Below the pieces are notes generated by a model, which saw nothing but the letters and a program-made list of their open reading frames with translations, was not told where the DNA came from and made no database searches. A stretch of DNA of 64,000 nucleotides, from positions 249,476-313,475 of the forward strand of contig NZ_AZGK01000001.1 of the NCBI RefSeq assembly GCF_001435315.1. The letters run 5' to 3'. Positions 56,823 through 64,000 of this stretch are shown here, in pieces. How positions within the stretch are numbered: position 1 is the stretch's first letter; each line of letters starts with the position of its first letter. Position numbers and translations under genes: made by a program. Source of the DNA: Lentilactobacillus parabuchneri DSM 5707 = NBRC 107865 (GTDB taxonomy: Bacteria; Bacillota; Bacilli; Lactobacillales; Lactobacillaceae).

Positions 56823-58484
56823 ATGAAGAGCGATGTTGAAATTTCTCAAGAAACTGTTATGGAACCAATTACCAAAATTGCCGGCAAACTCGGAATTAGC
56901 GAAGATCAGATCGAACAATACGGGCATTACAAGGCCAAAGTCAACTTTGATCCAACGACTGAAAAGCCAAACGGAAAGTTGATTTTAGTGACATCAATTA
57001 ATCCAACGGCTGCCGGTGAAGGGAAGACCACCGTTACTGTTGGATTAGGCGATGCATTAAACGAATTACATAAAAAAGTGGTGTTGGCACTTCGTGAGCC
57101 TTCACTCGGACCTGTTATGGGAATGAAGGGTGGCGCGACCGGCGGCGGCTACGCTCAGGTTGTTCCGATGGACGATATCAATCTGCATTTCACCGGTGAC
57201 TTTGATGCCCTGACGGAGGCCAATAACACATTGGCTGCGTTGATTGACAATCATATTCAACATGGTAACTCACTTAATATCGATCCCCGCCAAATTACTT
57301 GGAAACGGGTAATGGATGTTAACGACCGTGAATTACGGCAAGTGGTCGTTGGCTTGGGTGGCCGAACATCAGGCGTTCCCCGTCAGGATGGCTTTGATAT
57401 TACCGTTGCCAGTGAACTGATGGCCATCTTGTGTCTGGCAACCAGCTTACAGGATCTCAAAAAACGAATTGGTAAAATGCTCATTGGCTATACTTACGAT
57501 AGAAAGCCGGTTCTGGTTTCCGATCTGCACGTAGAGGGTGCTTTAACACTGCTGCTTAAAGATGCCATTAAGCCGAATCTGGTTCAAACCATCGAACATA
57601 CGCCAGCCTTTATCCACGGTGGCCCATTTGCCAATATTGCCCATGGCTGTAACAGTATTTTGGCAACCCAAGCAGCGCTTCACTTTGGCGATTATGCGAT
57701 TACTGAGGCCGGATTTGGTTCCGATCTCGGTGCTGAAAAGTTCATGGACATCGTGACGCCACGCTTGAACCAGTCTCCAGATTGTGTCGTTGTGGTGGCG
57801 ACAGTGCGGGCACTGAAGTTAAATGGCGGTGCCGACAAAAAAACGCTGAACGAAGAAAACCTGGCTGCACTCAAAGCGGGCGTTGTTAACCTGAAACGAC
57901 ATGTTGAAGGCATGCAACGTTATGGTAAACCAGTGGTTGTTGCAATTAATAAATTTGCAAGTGATACCGACGACGAATTAACTTATTTGCAAAACTACGT
58001 TACGAATGATCTTCAAGTAACGGGGACCATTATCAATAGTTGGGCTGAAGGCGGTAAAGGGGCCATCGAACTTGCCAAGGAAGTGGTCTCCGCCTGTGAT
58101 CACCCTAGCGAATTTCATTCATTATACTCAAATGAAGATTCATTAACGGATAAAATCAAGAAGATTGTCACCCAAATCTACGGTGGCAATGATATTGAAC
58201 TGTCTAACAAGGCTAAGAATGCTCTGAAGCGGATTGAAAAGATGGGCTATGGTAATTTGCCGGTCTGCATGGCTAAGACTCAATATTCATTCACTGACGA
58301 TGCCAAGCAACTCGGTGCTCCTGAGGACTTCAATATTCACGTTTCAGATTTACAGTTAAAATTAGGTGCTGGTTTTATCGTCGCGCTTACAGGAAAGATT
58401 CTAACCATGCCCGGCCTGCCAACTCATCCGGCTGCATTGGACATGGACATCGACGAACAAGGACGAATTACCGGCTTGTTCTAA
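56823..58484 (+). CDS. fhs: Formate-tetrahydrofolate ligase
   Basis: Joins formate to tetrahydrofolate with ATP, feeding one-carbon units to purine and formyl-Met synthesis. The 553-residue enzyme shows the P-loop region [20 protein letters not shown] near 60, [20 protein letters not shown] near 95, [17 protein letters not shown] near 118 and the motif [15 protein letters not shown] near 265. ATG 56823 follows AGGAGGATC; the open frame upstream lies before the ribosome site. It is followed by lspA 14 bases later. Confidence 0.95.
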   Translation: MKSDVEISQETVMEPITKIAGKLGISEDQIEQYGHYKAKVNFDPTTEKPNGKLILVTSINPTAAGEGKTTVTVGLGDALNELHKKVVLALREPSLGPVMGMKGGATGGGYAQVVPMDDINLHFTGDFDALTEANNTLAALIDNHIQHGNSLNIDPRQITWKRVMDVNDRELRQVVVGLGGRTSGVPRQDGFDITVASELMAILCLATSLQDLKKRIGKMLIGYTYDRKPVLVSDLHVEGALTLLLKDAIKPNLVQTIEHTPAFIHGGPFANIAHGCNSILATQAALHFGDYAITEAGFGSDLGAEKFMDIVTPRLNQSPDCVVVVATVRALKLNGGADKKTLNEENLAALKAGVVNLKRHVEGMQRYGKPVVVAINKFASDTDDELTYLQNYVTNDLQVTGTIINSWAEGGKGAIELAKEVVSACDHPSEFHSLYSNEDSLTDKIKKIVTQIYGGNDIELSNKAKNALKRIEKMGYGNLPVCMAKTQYSFTDDAKQLGAPEDFNIHVSDLQLKLGAGFIVALTGKILTMPGLPTHPAALDMDIDEQGRITGLF

Positions 58485-58498
58485 AAGGGGATATTTGA

Positions 58499-58939
58499 AT
58501 GCCAGTATTGTACGTAATCGGAATCATTTTGCTGATCGGGCTGGATCAGTTGGTTAAACATTGGGTTGTCGCCTCGCTTGCTTTGGGGCAATCCTTTTCA
58601 GTCGTTGACGGGATCTTATCAATTACACGAATTAACAATACGGGTGCAGCGTGGAGTATTCTTTCCGGCCATCAATTTGTTTTCGTGATTATTGCAATTC
58701 TGGCTGCAATTTTGGTCACGTACTTTATTGTGACGTACTGGTCCAATGTGCCTTACCGAATTGGATTAGGCCTGCTGTTGGCGGGAACATTGGGTAATGT
58801 GATTGATCGGATCTTTAACAATCACGTTGTCGATATGTTCCAACTGGATTTTATTAACTTCCCAATCTTTAATTGTGCCGATATGTACCTGACCTTTGGC
58901 ATTTTAATTTTGGCGATCGCGATCATTCGCGAAAAGTAG
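58499..58939 (+). CDS. lspA: Lipoprotein signal peptidase
   Basis: Aspartyl protease that removes signal peptides from diacylglyceryl-lipoproteins. The 146-residue protein has four membrane segments, LDQLVKHWVV near 18, the family motif INNTGAAWSI near 44, and the catalytic aspartates in NVIDRIFNNHVVDMF near 100 and FNCADMYLTFGI near 123. The ribosome site is GGGGATATTTG. The next gene starts 13 bases on, the lspA-rluD order being common in Firmicutes. Confidence 0.95.
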   Translation: MPVLYVIGIILLIGLDQLVKHWVVASLALGQSFSVVDGILSITRINNTGAAWSILSGHQFVFVIIAILAAILVTYFIVTYWSNVPYRIGLGLLLAGTLGNVIDRIFNNHVVDMFQLDFINFPIFNCADMYLTFGILILAIAIIREK

Positions 58940-58952
58940 GAGGCGACTACTT

Positions 58953-59861
58953 GTGAAAAAATATACCGTCACCGACCAAACCGGGCGGCTGGATAAAGTG
59001 ATTTCCGACCTGGATACCGCCATCAGTCGCTCCCGTGCCAAATCTTTAATTGATGACGGCCGGATTCGTGTAAACGACGAGCCTGCCAAGCCAAAGTACC
59101 ATGTTCAATCGGGAGATAAAATTGTGGTGGACGACGTTTTGCCGCAGCCCATCAGTTTAACTCCTGAGGATATTCCGTTGGATATCGTTTATGAAGACAA
59201 CGATGTGATCGTTGTCAATAAACCACAGGGAATGGTGGTTCACCCATCACCGGGGCATCCTGACCACACGCTTGTCAACGCCCTGCTATTTCACAGCCCA
59301 CTTTCGACGATTAATGGCGAATTTCGCCCTGGAATCGTCCATCGGATCGATAAGGATACATCCGGGCTATTGATGGTGGCTAAAAATGATGCGGCCCACC
59401 AATTTCTGTCACAGCAACTCAAAGAACAGAAAAGCTTACGAAAGTATGTCGCACTGGTTCATGGTAGAATTGGGGAAGATTCAGGTGTGATTAATGCACC
59501 GATTGGCCGTTCGCCAAAAGATCGTAAGAAGCAAGCGATTGTTGCTGATGGGCGTCCGGCGGTCACACATTTTGAAGTTCTCGAACGATTTGCCGATTAT
59601 ACCCTGGTTAGTTGCCGCTTGGAAACGGGCCGGACACACCAAATCCGGGTCCATATGAAATATATTCATCATCCAATTGTAGGCGACCCACTCTATGGTC
59701 CCCGCAAGACCATTTCTGGGCACGGACAATTTCTGCATGCCCAAGAACTGGGATTTGAGCACCCCAAAACACATGAATTGATGATTTTTTCGGCACCATT
59801 ACCAAAGATATTTGAAGATACATTAAATAATTTACGAGTAAACAACGCTTTAGGATCTTGA
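58953..59861 (+). CDS. RluA/RluD-family pseudouridine synthase
   Basis: A 302-residue rRNA or tRNA pseudouridine synthase. An S4-like domain (about 1-75, RLDKVISDLDTAISRSRAKS) precedes the catalytic domain with NKPQGMVVHPSPGH near 90 and GIVHRIDKDTSGLLMVAKND near 127, which includes the catalytic Asp. The final motif RLETGRTHQIRVHMKYI lies near 227. The start is GTG 58953 after AGGAGGC. Its stop codon overlaps the -35 box of the next promoter. In Bacillus the equivalent gene (ylyB) also lies just before pyrR. The modified base is not predictable. Confidence 0.93.
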   Translation: MKKYTVTDQTGRLDKVISDLDTAISRSRAKSLIDDGRIRVNDEPAKPKYHVQSGDKIVVDDVLPQPISLTPEDIPLDIVYEDNDVIVVNKPQGMVVHPSPGHPDHTLVNALLFHSPLSTINGEFRPGIVHRIDKDTSGLLMVAKNDAAHQFLSQQLKEQKSLRKYVALVHGRIGEDSGVINAPIGRSPKDRKKQAIVADGRPAVTHFEVLERFADYTLVSCRLETGRTHQIRVHMKYIHHPIVGDPLYGPRKTISGHGQFLHAQELGFEHPKTHELMIFSAPLPKIFEDTLNNLRVNNALGS

Positions 59862-59886
59862 CAATCCGGCGCTGTTTTCATATTCT
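59858..59886 (+). promoter_or_regulatory. Promoter of the pyrR-carA-like-carB-like operon
   Basis: TTGACA (59858-59863), 17 bases, TATTCT (59881-59886), with a perfect -35 that overlaps the TGA stop codon of the RluD-type gene. The leader to the pyrR ATG is about 60 bases. It contains no terminator hairpin or visible PyrR-binding stem-loop, unlike typical pyr attenuators. Confidence 0.75.
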
Positions 59887-59951
59887 GAAGTGGTGTAACA
59901 TTTTTATACGGGTTAAAGTACAAATGTGACTCAATTAAGGAGCTTTTACTA

Positions 59952-60485
59952 ATGGGAAAGATAATACTAGACAAAATGGCGATGCAACGCGCCTTGACAC
60001 GGATTACGTATGAAATCGTTGAAAAAAATAAGGGTGTTGAAGATTTAGTTTTGATCGGGATTAAAACCCGCGGCATTTTCTTGGCAAATCGAATTGCTGA
60101 TCGGCTTCAACAGTTGGAAAATGTCTCAATTCCCGTCGGTGAGTTGGATATTACCAACTATCGTGACGATATTGAACACGATGCGATGAGCAGCGACGTT
60201 AAAATGTCGAACAACAAAATCAACTTTTCCATTGAAGGAAAGCGGGTTATTTTAGTCGACGATGTTTTATATACCGGAAGAACGGTTCGGGCGGCTTTGT
60301 CAGCTGTTATGGATCTTGGCAGACCCAAGAGTATCAATTTAGCTGTGTTGGTTGATCGTGGCCACCGAGAATTACCAATTCGGGCAGACTTTGTTGGTAA
60401 AAACATTCCAAGTTCGCAAAAAGAAAAAATTAAAGTGTACGTATCAGAGATTGATGATAAGGATGCTGTTGAACTCATCAAATAG
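59952..60485 (+). CDS. pyrR: PyrR regulator/uracil phosphoribosyltransferase
   Basis: PyrR binds pyr mRNA in response to UMP and has weak uracil phosphoribosyltransferase activity. The 177-residue protein has the PRPP motif [20 protein letters not shown] near 97 and [20 protein letters not shown] near 130. Compared with B. subtilis PyrR, the Thr and Arg of the RNA-binding N-terminal helix are kept (ALTRITYE), while the His and Arg at 22 and 27 are Tyr and Lys. AAGGAGC precedes the ATG. It heads an operon whose next two genes are CPS-like but degenerate, and no pyrB or pyrC follows in the window. Confidence 0.93.
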   Translation: MGKIILDKMAMQRALTRITYEIVEKNKGVEDLVLIGIKTRGIFLANRIADRLQQLENVSIPVGELDITNYRDDIEHDAMSSDVKMSNNKINFSIEGKRVILVDDVLYTGRTVRAALSAVMDLGRPKSINLAVLVDRGHRELPIRADFVGKNIPSSQKEKIKVYVSEIDDKDAVELIK

Positions 60486-60507
60486 CGCTTATTAACGAGG
60501 AGTCAGC

Positions 60508-61599
60508 ATGACGGAAAGATATTTAATTTTAGAAGATGGATCCGCATATGCTGGAAAGGCATTTGGATCGCTTGCCACCACAACGGGTGAAATTGTGGCC
60601 AACTCAACGATGAATGGGTATCAAGAAATTATCTCCAATCAAATTTATCATAACCAAATCATTGTTTTCACCCAGTCATCTATAGGAAATACCGGACTCG
60701 ACCAAAATGCGTACGAGTCCATTTTGCCGACTGCAAAAGGGGTCATTGTCCGGGAATATGAAAATCTTGCGACCGATCATTTTAAACGCATATCGTTAGA
60801 CCGTTATTTAAAGCAACATAAGATTCCTGGCATCTATGATGTTGATACTCGGGAAATTCGTCATCATCTTCAACGGCGGGGCAATATGAAAGCCAGTATT
60901 GTGGATGTTGCCGATGATCATGCTTTTGACCAGCTTCATGCCACGGTGCTGACAAATCAGCAGGTGGCTCAAGTTGCCACGCCCAAGCCATTTCCCAACC
61001 CGGATGAGGGTGCAAACGTTGTTGTGGTCGATTTTGGCTTAAAGAGCGGGATTTTACGCGAATTATCCCATCGTAACTGCAACGTGACCGTCGTCCCGTG
61101 GAATTTTACCTCCGAGCAGATCCTTGATCTTGATCCGGATGGAATTGTGTTGTCAACCGGTCCTGGTTCACCCGCCAATCTGCCGCAATCTGTATTAACA
61201 ATGATTACCGAAGTCCAGACTCAAGCGCCGTTATTTGCAATTGGTTTGGGCCATGAATTGTTTGCATTAGCCAATAATGCCAAAGTTTATAAATTAGCTG
61301 TTGAGCACCATGGCAGCAACCATCCGATCCGTGAAATCATTACCAACGAAATCTTTTTTTCTGGTCAAGAACAAGGTTACGCGGTTGATCCAAAATCCAT
61401 CGATCATGCCAGTCTATTTATTACGCATGTCGATTTAGTTAACGGAACGGTTCAAGGTCTTCGTCACCGGGATTACCCTGCTTTTTCAGTGCAGTTTTCT
61501 CCAGATGGCGCTCCCGGGCCCAAGGACAGCGTCGGCTTGTTTGATGACTTCATGGAATTCATGTCAAGAAGGAGTGACAACAATGACGATAGATATTAA
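60508..61599 (+). CDS. CarA-like protein lacking the glutaminase triad
   Basis: A 363-residue homologue over the full length of carbamoyl-phosphate synthetase small subunit: the N-terminal domain (RYLILEDGSAYAGKAFGS, IPGIYDVDTREIRHHL) and the glutaminase-fold domain (VVVDFGLKSGILRELSHRNC, GIVLSTGPGSP). The active site is replaced. Where the family has GICLGHQ this reads AIGLGHE, so the nucleophilic Cys is Gly246 and the glutamine-binding Gln is Glu250. Where it has HPEA this reads SPDG, so His and Glu are Ser331 and Asp333. QNHGF reads QEQGY. It cannot act as a normal glutaminase. It overlaps the next gene by 17 bases. Confidence 0.9.
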   Translation: MTERYLILEDGSAYAGKAFGSLATTTGEIVANSTMNGYQEIISNQIYHNQIIVFTQSSIGNTGLDQNAYESILPTAKGVIVREYENLATDHFKRISLDRYLKQHKIPGIYDVDTREIRHHLQRRGNMKASIVDVADDHAFDQLHATVLTNQQVAQVATPKPFPNPDEGANVVVVDFGLKSGILRELSHRNCNVTVVPWNFTSEQILDLDPDGIVLSTGPGSPANLPQSVLTMITEVQTQAPLFAIGLGHELFALANNAKVYKLAVEHHGSNHPIREIITNEIFFSGQEQGYAVDPKSIDHASLFITHVDLVNGTVQGLRHRDYPAFSVQFSPDGAPGPKDSVGLFDDFMEFMSRRSDNNDDRY

Positions 61600-64000
61600 A
61601 AAAGTTCTCCTCCTCGGCGGTGGGCCGACCAATATTGGACACGAAAACGAATTGGATGCTGCTGCATTTGAGCGGTTAATGGCCCTTAAAAAAACAGGTG
61701 CCAAAATTATTTATGTTGATAACAATCCATTTTCGGTCACCAGCGAAGAAATTCAGCCAGCGAACGTCTATGTTCAAGAAGTCAATTTTCAAAATGTGAT
61801 CAACATCATTGATAAAGAAAAGCCTGATGCCATTATGGCAACCCAGGGTGGCCTTAACGCGATGCAAATTGCTTGGCAGCTTGCGGAAAGCGGGATCCTT
61901 GCATCCAACAACATTTCCTTATTAGGGATTAAACCAGCTGATTTGAGAAAAGTCATTGATAATCAAAAGCTGCGAGATTTACTCACCGAAATTGATGAGA
62001 AAGTGATTGCGTCAAAGATTGTTGCCGATGACGACGAGGCGATGGATTTCGTTAGGGAAGTTGGCTTTCCGGTCATTGTTAAACCAATGTCGGCAAGTCA
62101 TGATACCAGCCGTTTTATTTGTAATAATACCGATGAATTGGAAGATGCCCTTGATGTCAGCTTTAAGCGGACCTATATCAAACGGTGTTCAATTGAGCAA
62201 AGCATTGTCGGCTACAAAGAAATTGAAATGGTGGGGATTCGAGACGCTAATGGCAACAAGATTTTGATTTCCGGAATGGAAGATATGGATCCGATTGGGA
62301 TTCATTCCGGCGATTCGATTATTTTTGCGCCCACGCAAACTTTAATTAACGAGGAATACCAGGCGCTTCGGACTGCAACCTTTAGAATTATGGATGCACT
62401 CAATGTCACTGGGACTTGCCATGTGCAATTTGCCCAGAGTCGAACGGATGCGAATTACTTTGTAACCAAAGTGAGTCCGTTTTTCACGCGGAATACTATT
62501 TTAGCTGCCAAGTCGACAGGCTATCCCTTAACGTACGTGTCGAGTTTTTTGGAGTTGGGGTATAATCTTACCGAAATCAAATTACCAAGCAAATACAGCA
62601 AGTTTTTAGCCTTTATGGAGCCGACTATGGACCACGTGGTCGTTAAGATCCCACTATGGCCATTTCGAGACATTACCGACGTCGATCAACATTTGAATAC
62701 TTTGATGAAATCCGTGGGATCAACCATTGGGGTGGGCCGCACGGTTGAAGAAGCGATTATTAAAGCAATGCACAGTTCCCAATTTTCACCACGGGACATT
62801 TTGCCAAGTGTTTCTAAAGTCAATGATGATGACGTCATCAATCAACTGATTCATCCGTTGGCGAGTCGGATTCTGATTTTAATGGAAGCACTTCGGCGGG
62901 GATTTTCGATTGATGAATTATCTGAATTAACTCAAATTGATCGGTTCTACTTTTACAAATTAAATCAATTGCTGCGCGCTCAAGACTATGTGGTTAACAA
63001 TCCGTTGTCGCCACAATCAGTTGAAATCGGGCATAAATACGGTTTTGGTGATGGTATGCTGGCCGAACTTTGGCAAGTGAATATTTCAACCATTCAGCGC
63101 ATGAATCATAATGTCAAAAATCAAGTCACTTACAAAGCCATTGAACCAAGTGCTGGTGAATTCATGGAAGCAACCAATATTTTCTATAGCAGCTACGAAC
63201 TCGAAAATGAAAGTAAGCCGTTTGCTGAAAAAAGTGCATTGGTGATTGGTCGTGGGGGCAATCAACTGGGCCCCAACTCAGCAGCGGATTATTATACTGC
63301 TCAGGTATTGATTTCGCTTCATAAAGCTGGTTACAAAACCATTATTATGAATACCAATCCAAACGCGGTGTCATTGACGCCCCAGTTGAGTGATAAAGAA
63401 TATATCGAACCGATTCAGCTTGGAAATATTTTAAACATTGTCGATTTAGAGAAGCCGGACATTGTATTTTTGCCTGGCAACCGGCACTATTTATCTGAAC
63501 AGCTCAAACAATTTGAAGATTTGAATATTGTGGTGTTGCCGCCAGACCAGAAGGTTGCTACATACAACCAAAAAAAGGCGACGACCGCCGTCGATCTCTT
63601 TATTGAAGGAGATGAAGTCTTGCCAGTTGCAACCATTTCTTTTGTTGGCAAGGATCAACGCACTGATTTGCGACTCATTAATGACTACAAAGAACCGATG
63701 GATCATTGGCAAACCGATGAGGCTGATTTAATCGCTGATGCGGTAAAAAAGGTCGATTCCAGCAAATGGCAGGGACTCGTCCAAATATTGTATAATACAA
63801 CTGGTGATTCAAACTACGAGATGACCGGTATTCGGCCCGTTAGAATTACAGAAACGGCTTTTTTAACCAAGACGACTGGAATTAATTGGGTCCGTGTGTT
63901 GGTGCGAAAGTATTTGGGTATTTTGGATATGAAGTCACTTCGAGAGCAACTGACGCCAACGCAACATCAACGCTCTTCGACGATGATTGCCAAATTTCCG
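61583..64000 (+). CDS. CarB-like protein with degenerate ATP-grasp sites (partial)
   Basis: 806 codons are open to the window end; the gene continues. It begins KKVLLLGGGPTNIGHENELD after AAGAAGGAG and follows CarB through GYKEIEMVGIRD, GIHSGDSIIFAPTQTL, HVQFAQ and MKSVGSTIGVGRT. In the first ATP-grasp fold, however, the loop RPSFTMGGSGGG is replaced by KPMSASHDTSRF (from Lys167), Glu208 by Gln206, and the metal-binding Glu299, Asn301 and Arg303 by Lys296, Ser298 and Phe300. The second half starts near 552 (LVIGRGGNQLG). It lacks most of the ATP-grasp A-subdomain and has GIRPV in place of EVNPR near 749. Catalysis seems impossible. Confidence 0.88.
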   Translation, partial: MTIDIKKVLLLGGGPTNIGHENELDAAAFERLMALKKTGAKIIYVDNNPFSVTSEEIQPANVYVQEVNFQNVINIIDKEKPDAIMATQGGLNAMQIAWQLAESGILASNNISLLGIKPADLRKVIDNQKLRDLLTEIDEKVIASKIVADDDEAMDFVREVGFPVIVKPMSASHDTSRFICNNTDELEDALDVSFKRTYIKRCSIEQSIVGYKEIEMVGIRDANGNKILISGMEDMDPIGIHSGDSIIFAPTQTLINEEYQALRTATFRIMDALNVTGTCHVQFAQSRTDANYFVTKVSPFFTRNTILAAKSTGYPLTYVSSFLELGYNLTEIKLPSKYSKFLAFMEPTMDHVVVKIPLWPFRDITDVDQHLNTLMKSVGSTIGVGRTVEEAIIKAMHSSQFSPRDILPSVSKVNDDDVINQLIHPLASRILILMEALRRGFSIDELSELTQIDRFYFYKLNQLLRAQDYVVNNPLSPQSVEIGHKYGFGDGMLAELWQVNISTIQRMNHNVKNQVTYKAIEPSAGEFMEATNIFYSSYELENESKPFAEKSALVIGRGGNQLGPNSAADYYTAQVLISLHKAGYKTIIMNTNPNAVSLTPQLSDKEYIEPIQLGNILNIVDLEKPDIVFLPGNRHYLSEQLKQFEDLNIVVLPPDQKVATYNQKKATTAVDLFIEGDEVLPVATISFVGKDQRTDLRLINDYKEPMDHWQTDEADLIADAVKKVDSSKWQGLVQILYNTTGDSNYEMTGIRPVRITETAFLTKTTGINWVRVLVRKYLGILDMKSLREQLTPTQHQRSSTMIAKFP

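Noticed and set aside
59887-59951. PyrR-controlled transcription attenuator before pyrR
   Set aside because: The leader is about 60 bases and shows neither a terminator hairpin nor a recognisable PyrR-binding stem-loop.
60508-64000. Ordinary carAB genes
   Set aside because: Overall similarity is clear, but the catalytic residues of both subunits were read directly and are replaced, so naming them carA and carB would mislead.

Overview
The window is about 64 kb of conserved chromosomal backbone from a low-GC Gram-positive bacterium, almost certainly a lactobacillus. Gene order matches the Bacillus/Lactobacillus core (xerD-ribT-scpAB-rluB; ypbB-recQ-LysM-cmk-rpsA-der-hup; thyA-dfrA; rbgA-rnhB-dprA-topA; dinG-ypmB-aspB-asnS-dnaD; pbp1A/recU; ypsA-gpsB-rnpB-rlmL). 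A mevalonate-pathway operon, two C69 dipeptidases and a riboflavin ECF transporter under an FMN riboswitch also fit. Pyruvate kinase directly follows dnaE with no phosphofructokinase gene between them, and glycerol kinase lacks the histidine normally phosphorylated by the PTS. Both point to an obligately heterofermentative (phosphoketolase) lactobacillus of the Lentilactobacillus/Levilactobacillus/Secundilactobacillus kind. The species cannot be fixed from the sequence alone.

Layout: 1-7.2 kb holds the dnaE 3' end, pyk, an S1-domain protein, xerD, ribT, scpA, scpB and rluB. 7.2-8.1 kb is the FMN riboswitch and ribU. 8.2-16.7 kb is DNA/RNA housekeeping: ypbB-recQ, a LysM protein, cmk, rpsA, der, hup and a TPR protein. 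16.8-30 kb carries yitT (reverse), cca, an ABC-F ATPase, thyA-dfrA, degV, an SGNH hydrolase, ypmS, yozE, rbgA, rnhB, dprA and topA. 30-36.2 kb is more accessory: two convergent C69 dipeptidase paralogues, a small tautomerase, glpK and a HAD phosphatase. 36.3-42 kb has an rRNA m5C methyltransferase and the reverse-strand operon mvk-mvaD-mvaK2-fni. 42-53.6 kb has dinG-ypmB-aspB-asnS-dnaD, a hairpin-rich gap where nth would be expected, pbp1A and recU (reverse), ypsA, gpsB and RNase P RNA. 53.6-59.9 kb has an rRNA methyltransferase, an FAD oxidoreductase, an RNase HI-like protein, an EbsA-like protein, fhs, lspA and an RluD-type synthase.

The most unusual region is the last 4.1 kb: a promoter, pyrR, and two genes that look like carA and carB but have lost the catalytic residues of carbamoyl-phosphate synthetase. 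The CarA-like protein has Gly, Ser and Asp where the glutaminase needs Cys, His and Glu. The CarB-like protein lacks the glycine-rich ATP loop and the metal-binding Glu/Asn in its first half, and most of the A-subdomain of its second ATP-grasp fold. All three frames are open and tightly coupled, so this looks like a maintained, non-catalytic CPS-like complex linked to PyrR rather than a decaying pseudogene. It is the best candidate here for an undescribed system.

Smaller oddities include a 22-bp repeat present three times that begins inside the end of topA, a probable ATT start codon, a 110-bp inverted repeat, and a family of related terminator hairpins.
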